A DNA stretch of 64,000 nt, taken from NCBI RefSeq assembly GCF_037042905.1, contig NC_087249.1, forward strand, positions 38,183,401 to 38,247,400. The letters run 5' to 3'. This document shows, one piece after another, positions 48,801 through 57,800 of the stretch (positions within the stretch are counted from its first letter, which is position 1; each line of letters begins with the position of its first letter). The notes under the pieces were generated by a model that saw only the letters and a program-made list of their open reading frames with translations, was not told the DNA's origin and did not search any database. The DNA is from Lytechinus pictus (lineage: Eukaryota; Echinodermata; Echinoidea; Temnopleuroida; Toxopneustidae). The translations under genes and the position numbers were made by a program.

Positions 48801-51800
48801 TACCTTTTAATTATCATAAAGGATCATGTACGAGGTGGTAAAAAGAAAAAAAAAAGAATAAAAAAATCATCTTGTTCACCCCCAGGACTCGAACCTGCGC
48901 CCCCGAGAACTCAAGTCAAGTGCGTTATCCATTGAGCGACGATATTCCCCATAGAGATTACACGTTCCCATAGAGATTACACGTAAGCAAATTTGAGAAT
49001 TACAAATCCAATTTTGCAAGCGAAAAACGGGCATGATCCTGGCATCTGATCGAAAAATGGAGGGCACACTTCCGAAAGCTTAGAATCTCAGCTACATCAT
49101 ACCAAAAGCTCGGGGATAACTAACAAGAAAAAATGGAGATATAGCTCACGAAATAGAGGAATGTAGAATCTAGTTTTGAGAAAAAGTCATGTCCCATAGA
49201 GATTACACGTAAAATGAGGAAAAATGACATGCCTCTTTTCATCGCAATTTTACACCATGATGCGTTTTTCAAAATGAAAATTTATGTTAACTGACAAGAA
49301 AGTGTACATTCTAAACTACAACATATCGAAATCTGGGCGAAAAATGATCAATATTCACGGAGTTATGATCAAATTTGCATAAATTTGATGACGTCATTTT
49401 TGAAAAAATGAAATTTTCAGTTTAGGCGCAATTTTCATGACGTCATGATCAAATTGAGGGACAATGGTGACATGAAATCAAATTTACAACTCATACTCTA
49501 TCGATATATGAAAAAAAAATTGGGGTCAATGGACTATTTAAAGAGCTACAGTGAATTTTCAATAGACATGTTTTTGCCCATATATGGCCTGTAGTGAGAG
49601 CTCGCGCGCACACGTGCTGCAAAGTTTAACGGGTGATAATTTCGTTATTACTTGTCGTAGAAGGTTGATCAAGGTATCAAATTGTTCAGAATTATATTAT
49701 CGGTGCATTGATATAAAAAAATTTGGCGATTCTATGTTGGAAGATGCAATTACGCGCGAAAACGCGCGCGCATGTGCGTGCGCGCGTTTTTTTGCAAAAT
49801 GCTTAAAATGGCCTGAAACGTATGGAAAATTAATTAAGAACGAATTTGAGCATTTTAAAATTTTAATGCGCGCGTACGTGCGCGTCGAGGTGCGCGCGCG
49901 GAATTTGATGAAATTTTTCGTTGACAGTTGACCTGAAGTTGATGTATACCAAATATAGTTGATTTTTGATGACTCGTTATCGAGATATGATAATGACCTG
50001 ATTTTTACAAAATGGCGCCTGGATGACGTCACGATGACCTAATGACCTTGAAAAAGTTGATTTAACTTGAAATCATAGAGCTTGATGACTGACAGAAATT
50101 TGAAGGAAATTGACCATGTCGATTTCGAGTGAACGTGTGTACAAAAAAGTGTACGGAAGAAATAAAAATAAATAAAGAAATAAAGAATAAATAAATAAAG
50201 AATAAAGAAAGAAAATTCTGGCGAAATCAAGAGGTGATCTGTCATAGACAGACCACCTAATAAAGAAAGAAAATTCTGGCGAAATCAAGAGGTGATCTGT
50301 CATAGACAGACCACCTAATAATACTAATAGCTGGATTTATAAAGCACTTTTTGCCAAAGGATACAAAGCGCTGCTATTATTACCCCGGCTTTAGCTCCAG
50401 CTACCATCTCCGGCGCTCAGTGCATGCAAGGAATTAATCCTGCCGGGTACCCATTTACCTCACCTGGGTCGAGTGCAGCACAGTGTGGATAAATTTCTTG
50501 CTGAAGGAAAACACGCAATGGCTAGGATTCGAACCCACGAACCTCTGTTTGAAAGGCGAGAGTCAGAACCACAAGACCACGACGCACTTAGGAAGAGGAA
50601 AAGAAGAAAGTCATCATTTTCATACGATGAAAAAATGCCCTTAGAATGTCCAGGCCCTAGGTCAAAATAAAAGTAATATAAATATCAGCTTGTGCTTCGC
50701 GCTCACATCATTTATTAAGAGCAATCCATAATATCCACTTCACAATTTTCCTACACAGAGCTTGAATTAGTGCTTAAATTGACCCTTTTTCAGACAGGAA
50801 TATCAAATATTTTCAGCTCGCGTTTCGCGATCACATTATTGATTTTCATTATAAATAACAATTTAGAATTCCCAGATACTAGGTATAAATCTTAAAACAC
50901 ACGCACGCATGTTTGAGATACACAGCTTGTTCTTAATTTAAAACATGCTTAAATTATCCAGTTTCAGACTAAAATTTTCTGCTCGTGGTTCGCGCTCACA
51001 TTGATTTAGGATACCCAATTACCCATTCTTTTCATGATTTACAAAACATGAATAGAGACCACTCTTTAGGTCTAAATGTCTTTTTTTTTCAATCACGCTT
51101 TGTGCTCGGATTGTTTAGTTATATACCTATCCTGCCCATGATTACAAAATATGCTTAGAATTTCAATTTTTTAGTTTGGAATGTCAACAAATTTCCAGCT
51201 CGCGCTTGTTTTATTTGATTATTGAATATGTATCGCTTTATGGCTAACTACAAACAGTCCTCAACAGGTCCCTTTTGGATCAGTTATATACGGATTTTGT
51301 TCAGGATCACAAACATTGCCAAGAATGTTCGATTTTCTGGACAAGATACATGATAAAATTGATATACATCAAATATGGCTTATGAGATTACTGTTTTATA
51401 AGAATAAAGCAAAGAAGTGACTGTTACGAAGAAACAAACAATAATCATCTTTGAGTGGCCGAACGGGGAAATTATGGGTGAAATTTTTTCGCACCCCCCA
51501 TTGGCGGAAGCTGGATCAGCCCCTGAATTTAGGCCTACTTCAGCACCCCCAGCCAAAAAATTGTTCCCAGGGCCCTGTTCAACAAATATCCCTAACATGA
51601 CCAAAGTTTGTTGATTCTAAATGATCTTTGACCTTGGTCATGTGACCTTAAACTCACATAGGATGTCCGGTGATACATCCTTATCCTAATGTCCAAGTTT
51701 CATGAACTAGATCCATAAACCTTTAAAGTCATGACAACATTTCAAAACTTGAACCTTGGTTAAGATTTCGATGTTGATTCCCCCAAACATGGTCAAAGTT

Positions 51801-54800
51801 CATTTACCCTAAATGACCTTTGACCTTAGTCATGTGACCTAAAACCCAAGCAGGATATTCAGTAATACTTGATTACCCTTATGTCCAAGTTTCATGAACC
51901 AGATCCATATACTTTTTAAATTATGATGACATTTCAATAACTTGATCTTGGTTAAGATTTCAATGTTGACATTGCCGCCGTCAGAGCCTATAGTTTCGCG
52001 CTGCTAAGCAGGCAAGACAAAAATAATAAATAACGACAACAAATACATGTATAATAAGAGATCCACTAAAACAGTACAGTTACTATATGCATTTACTTTA
52101 CTGCACTTGTATCATATTATCACCCAGGCTGGAAGTTAGTCGCCATGTAGGCGTGTAAACATTTAATCCTTCTGGGTCCAAATACTATCGGTATTTGTTA
52201 TTCTCAAAAGTTGGCAATACTGCAGGTCATTGAAGCTCAAATTCAATTTTAGTAAATTTAAAAGGTTATTTATTCATAAAATTTAAATTTTCTGCCTAAC
52301 AAAATGAAAGATGCTATCATGCAACAAATGTGTAAAAGATATTATTTAATATCTGATAACAGTAAAAACTTGCAAACTATCAAAATAATTAAAAGACACC
52401 AACACATTTTTTCAAAAAATATTTTCTTTTTGCTGAAAAATAAAACCACTTTCAAGCGTGTAATGGGACATAAATTTCAAGATATAACATCCAAAGGTTT
52501 TTCAATGCACACAAATAGACATATACAGAACTAAATTTCAATCCAAACCATTCAGTTCACAATAATGAAGAAAGAAAAGTAATAAGGGGAGTGCCAAATA
52601 TTCTTGATATCCAATAGTACACTCTAAACACGGCTTCATTTTAAGGACAGCATGATGCTTATGAAAATAATTGGACATGCAATGAGCATGTAACCATTTA
52701 ATTAGCTGGAATTTTGTTTCAGATTATAAGGTTTTATACTGCTATATGAATGTAAACTATAATTTTTTTTCTATTTAATAAATGAGTTCAGGTGACAGAA
52801 CGAGCATATTTGTATATCTTGCCAAAAGGAAGACAAAGTGAAAAACAGGCACATCAAATCTAAAATGCTTTTTAAATATTGCCCAGATTAATTGTACCTG
52901 AAATTCCCTTTTCAGTGAAGATAAGGTCAGGTTTAAGTGCAATGATCTCAGAGCAGATCCGTTGTATATATTCCTCCTCAAGCTGTAGGATTCTTGTGAA
53001 GTCCGTCTCATTACCTATCTCTAGATTAGTCTGTAATAAAGAAAAGAGGTATACAGCTTTTGTTAGGTTAATAGTAATCAGTGTTTGCTCCTCAACTAGT
53101 TACTTCATATCTATTGTCATAAATTTGTAAAAACTAAAATGGGAATACAACAAGCATCAAAATGACTGGTGACAGTAAACATTTAAAAAATTCACCAACT
53201 TGCATTTGAAAAAAAATTTCTATGTTTTTATCACATTGCCAATTTAGAATGTGTTAGGATTAGCTTCAGTTAAACAGCTTTTATTCATGAATGACACCTC
53301 ATAATGCACTGGAAATGATATCAACAATTAGAAGATCTGTCAATTGACAGATTACCTATATTTATTTTTCTTTTTCTCCTGTTTTCTTATTAGCATGAAA
53401 TCTCCAAATTACACCATGGCTGGGATTTGAACCCAGGACCATCTGTTTCAAAGTCAGAAGACTAATCCACTGGGCCACAACGCTCCACAATAATAATAAC
53501 AACGCGCCTCGGAATAGAATATTTCTAAATAGATGGCGCTATATAAATGCCTATTATTATTATTATATAAAGAGAAAAAGTGCAAGGTCATCCGGTCATG
53601 ATGACATCATCTGGACGTCATTTCGGAGTTGGAGAGATGAGACAAGGTTATCTCGAATCAATGAATGGAGTTGTAGAGCAGGAGCAGAGAAAACTAGACT
53701 AGCACTCCTGAAGACGAACAGTCCTCCTGCTCTACAGTTCCACTCGCTGACTCAAGCAGGCCTTCTCTCACTGACTCAAGCCTCTCTTTACCTCTCCAAC
53801 TCAAGCCAGTGTTTTTTATCTCACACAAGTCAGTTTTCTCTCATCTCTCTCCAACTAAGACAGTCTTCTCTCACTCACTCAAGCCCCTCTTTATCTCTCC
53901 AACTCAAGCCATTCTTCTCTCATCTCTCTCCAACTAAGACAGTCTTCTCTCATTTCTCTCCAACTAAGACAGTGTTCTCTCATTCACTCAAGCCCCCTCT
54001 TTACCTCTCCAACTCAAGCCAGTCTTTTCTCATCTCTCTTCAACTATTAAAGACAGTCTTCTCTCACTCACTCAAGCCCCCTCTTTACCTCTCCAACTCA
54101 AGCGATTCTTCTCTCATCTCTCTCCAACTAAGCAAGTCTTCTCTCACTCACTCAAGCCCCCTCTTTACCTCTCCAACTCAAGCGAGTCTTCTCTCATCTC
54201 TCTCCAACTAAGCAAGTCTTCTCTCACTCACTCAAGCCCCTCTTTACCTCTCCAACTCAAGCCAGTCTTCTCTCATCTCTTTCCAACTAAGACAGTCTTC
54301 TCTCACTCACTCAAGCACCTCTTTACCTCTCCAACTCAAGCGAGTCTTCTCTCATCTCTTTCCAACTAAGCAAGTCTTCTCTCACTCACTCAAGACCCCT
54401 CTGTACCTCTCCAACTCAAGCGAGTCTTCTCTCATCTCTCTCCAACTAAGCAAGTCTTCTCTCACTCACTCAAGACCCCTCTGTACCTCTCCAACTCAAG
54501 CGAGTCTTCTCTCATCTCCAACTAAGACAGTCTTCTCTCGCTCACTCAAGACCCCTCTGTACCTCTCCAACTCAAGCGAGTCTTCTCTCATCTCTTTCCA
54601 ACTAAGCAAGTCTTCTCTCACTCACTCAAGACCCCTCTGTACCTCTCCAACTCAAGCGAGTCTTCTCTCATCTCTTTTCAACTAAGCAAGTCTTCTCTCA
54701 CTCACTCAAGACCCCTCTGTACCTCTCCAACTCAAGCGAGTCTTCTCTCATCTCTCTCCAACTAAGACAGTCTTCTCTCACTCACTCAAGACCCCTCTGT

Positions 54801-57800
54801 ACCTCTCAAACTCAAGCAAGTTTTCTCTCATCTCTCTCCAACTAAGACAGTCTTCTCTCACTCACTCAAGACCCCTCTGTACCTCTCCAACTCAAGCGAG
54901 TCTTCTCTCATCTCTCTCCAACTCAGCCAATCTTCTCTCACTTAAGCATCTCTTACACACAAACAATACAATAATAAAAAAGCTGTTTTTCCTTCATTAG
55001 GAACATCGCCAATAAAAAAATATATGGGTACTGGACATTAAGGTATATAATTTTATATCCCTTACTGAAAGTTTGTTAGTATTTCATTGGTCGAGAGCAC
55101 TTCACATTACTAATCATAATTTCACCAGAAAAATGAAATTCATCAGATCAAAATAGTTTGTGACGTCAGAGTAGAATAGTTCTTGTTACTATTTTGCGTC
55201 CGACTGAAAACCACGCAATCACTCGGGCACAGCGCACGGCGGACTGCCTCCATCGGGCAAATTAGGACTAGATTACCAATATTTTTTGCTCAAACTTTAA
55301 TTATGGCAGGGATTTAAAACGAATAAACCTGGCGTTTCTTTCGGAAGTGTAGTGGAAATATTTTATCCTCGGTTGGTCTGACAATGTTACTATTTTCACT
55401 CGGAGCTCGCGCCCCTCAGGAAAAATAGTAATTGCCGAACCAACCTCGGATAAAGATATTTGCACCATACTTTCTCAAACTGGGTACATTTGTATATTAT
55501 CTGCAGGTGAATTCACTCACCTGACTTTCTCCCTTCTTGTACTCTAGATTACAATCTAATAACAGGATACGAGGATTCTCAATTCGTCTCCTCATACGTG
55601 GATGGGTCACATCTTTATTCAGCATCACACCTGTCAAAACACGTGAGTCTTCAATTGTACCACCAGGAACCTAGATTACAGTCATGCCATCAGGGAAAAT
55701 GAAAGATCATTTGTTATCTAAACAAGTTTCACAAATGCAAACAAATAAAACAACTAGAAATTTGACGTGTCCAAAGGACGCATACGCCCCCGCTTAACCG
55801 ATCAGAAATTCATTCAATATGATTAAACTTAATATCGTGCAGAAATCAATATGCATATATAAAAAGAACAAATTTAGACCTTTGACCCAACTTGCATATG
55901 GTCGCATTTCATAAGTTGGGTATGCAAAAAGGGTGGCGTATGAACAATTTTCCACACGGTGCCATGGATAAATTGTTGCTACATCACAGCATCTTGACCA
56001 AATTTATTGAGTAATATCTCATTTTGAAGCTAGAACTATAGGCTAAATATATTACTATGAATTAGATCAATACAATATCAGGAACAAAAACTATAGCACA
56101 TTAAGTTTGAAGTAACAGGGGTGGCGGAGCCGGTGGATGCGGTAAATGATAAAATATTAATTAAACCTAATTAACAACTTACTATAATATGTAATATGAC
56201 TGTTATCCTCACATTTCTGGGCGTTTTAAAGCAGGGAACAACTAAATGTCATAAAAATTTGACAATTTTGAAAATATGCAGCAATGGAATACATGTGTAT
56301 GTCAGCTCTGATCTGCAACCTAATCAATTAGTAAACCAGAGAGATTAGGTTTTTATCTAATTTGTAATCTTAATTTTTAGTACAAATGTTGTGTATCATT
56401 GCAACAAACATTTCTACCCATGATGTTGTCATTTTGCCAAGCATATAAATACAGTGACAGGTATATATATTACTATGAATTAGATCAATACAATATCAGG
56501 AACAAAAACTATAGCACATTAAGTTTGAAGTAACAGGAGTGGCGGAGCCGGTGGATGCGGTAAATGATAAAATATTAATTAAACCTAATTAACAACTTAC
56601 TATAATATGTAATATGACTGTTATCCTCACATTTCTGGGCGTTTTAAAGCAGGGAACAACTAAATGTCATAAAAATTTGACAATTTTGAAAATATGCAGC
56701 AATGGAATACATGTGTATGTCAGCTCTGATCTGCAACCTAATCAATTAGTAAACCAGAGAGATTAGGTTTTTATCTAATTTGTAATCTTAATTTTTAGTA
56801 CAAATGTTGTGTATCATTGCAACAAACATTTCTACCCATGATGTTGTCATTTTGCCAAGCATATAAATACAGTGACAGGTATTTTGGGGGCAAAAATGTG
56901 AAATTAAATACTGTTGATTAATTAGTTTAATTAATATGTATACAATAATAGATAATTATTCGATTTTTCGGTACAGATTTAATTATTGATGTTTCAAGAT
57001 TATAACTGCAATTTACTAGGGTGATCCAATGTTGCATTAACTTTTGACACCATTTTATGTGCAGCAGGTCCAATTTGAGAAAAACACATTTCAAAATTCA
57101 CATTTACATTGACGTCTATGTAATAATTAAATGTTAATTAGTCATTTTAAGGAAAAATAAAGGTATTCGAGACTTAAAACTTTTTCATTATTTAGAGAAT
57201 GGTAATAGCTATAACATATCAAAAAATAAAATTTTTGACCATTTTTACCCTGTTCGCGAAATTGGACCACCTTATGACATGCGACCACATATAATGAGCT
57301 GTGACCTTTCACCTGCGGACTCCAAATTCGAACTTAGCCTGTATTTTGGTGTCATCTACCTACACACCAACATTTTTTAAAATCTGTTGAATATTTTGTA
57401 AATTATTACGCGGAAACCAACTCGCATATTTAATAAGCTGTGACCTTTGACCTGCAGACTCTGAATTTGAAATTAGCCTGTATTTTGGTGTCATCTACCT
57501 ACACACCAAAATTGTTTAAAATCCATTAAATATTTTTCGAGTTATTGCGTGGAAACCAACTCGCATATATAATGAGCTGTGACCTTTCACGTGCGGACTC
57601 TGCATTCGAACTTAGCCTGTATTTTGGTGTCATCTACCCACACCCAAATTTTTTTTAATCTGTTGAATATTTTGTATGTTATCACGCGGAGTCCAACTTG
57701 CATATTTAATGAGCTGAGACCTTTGACCTGCGGACTCCGAATTCGAACTTAGCCTGTATTTTGGTGTCATCTACCTACATACTAAAATGTTTAAAATCCA

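Noticed and set aside
53972..54211. 79-codon frame in the minisatellite
   Set aside because: It follows the 80-bp repeat unit and is lost in other units by frame.
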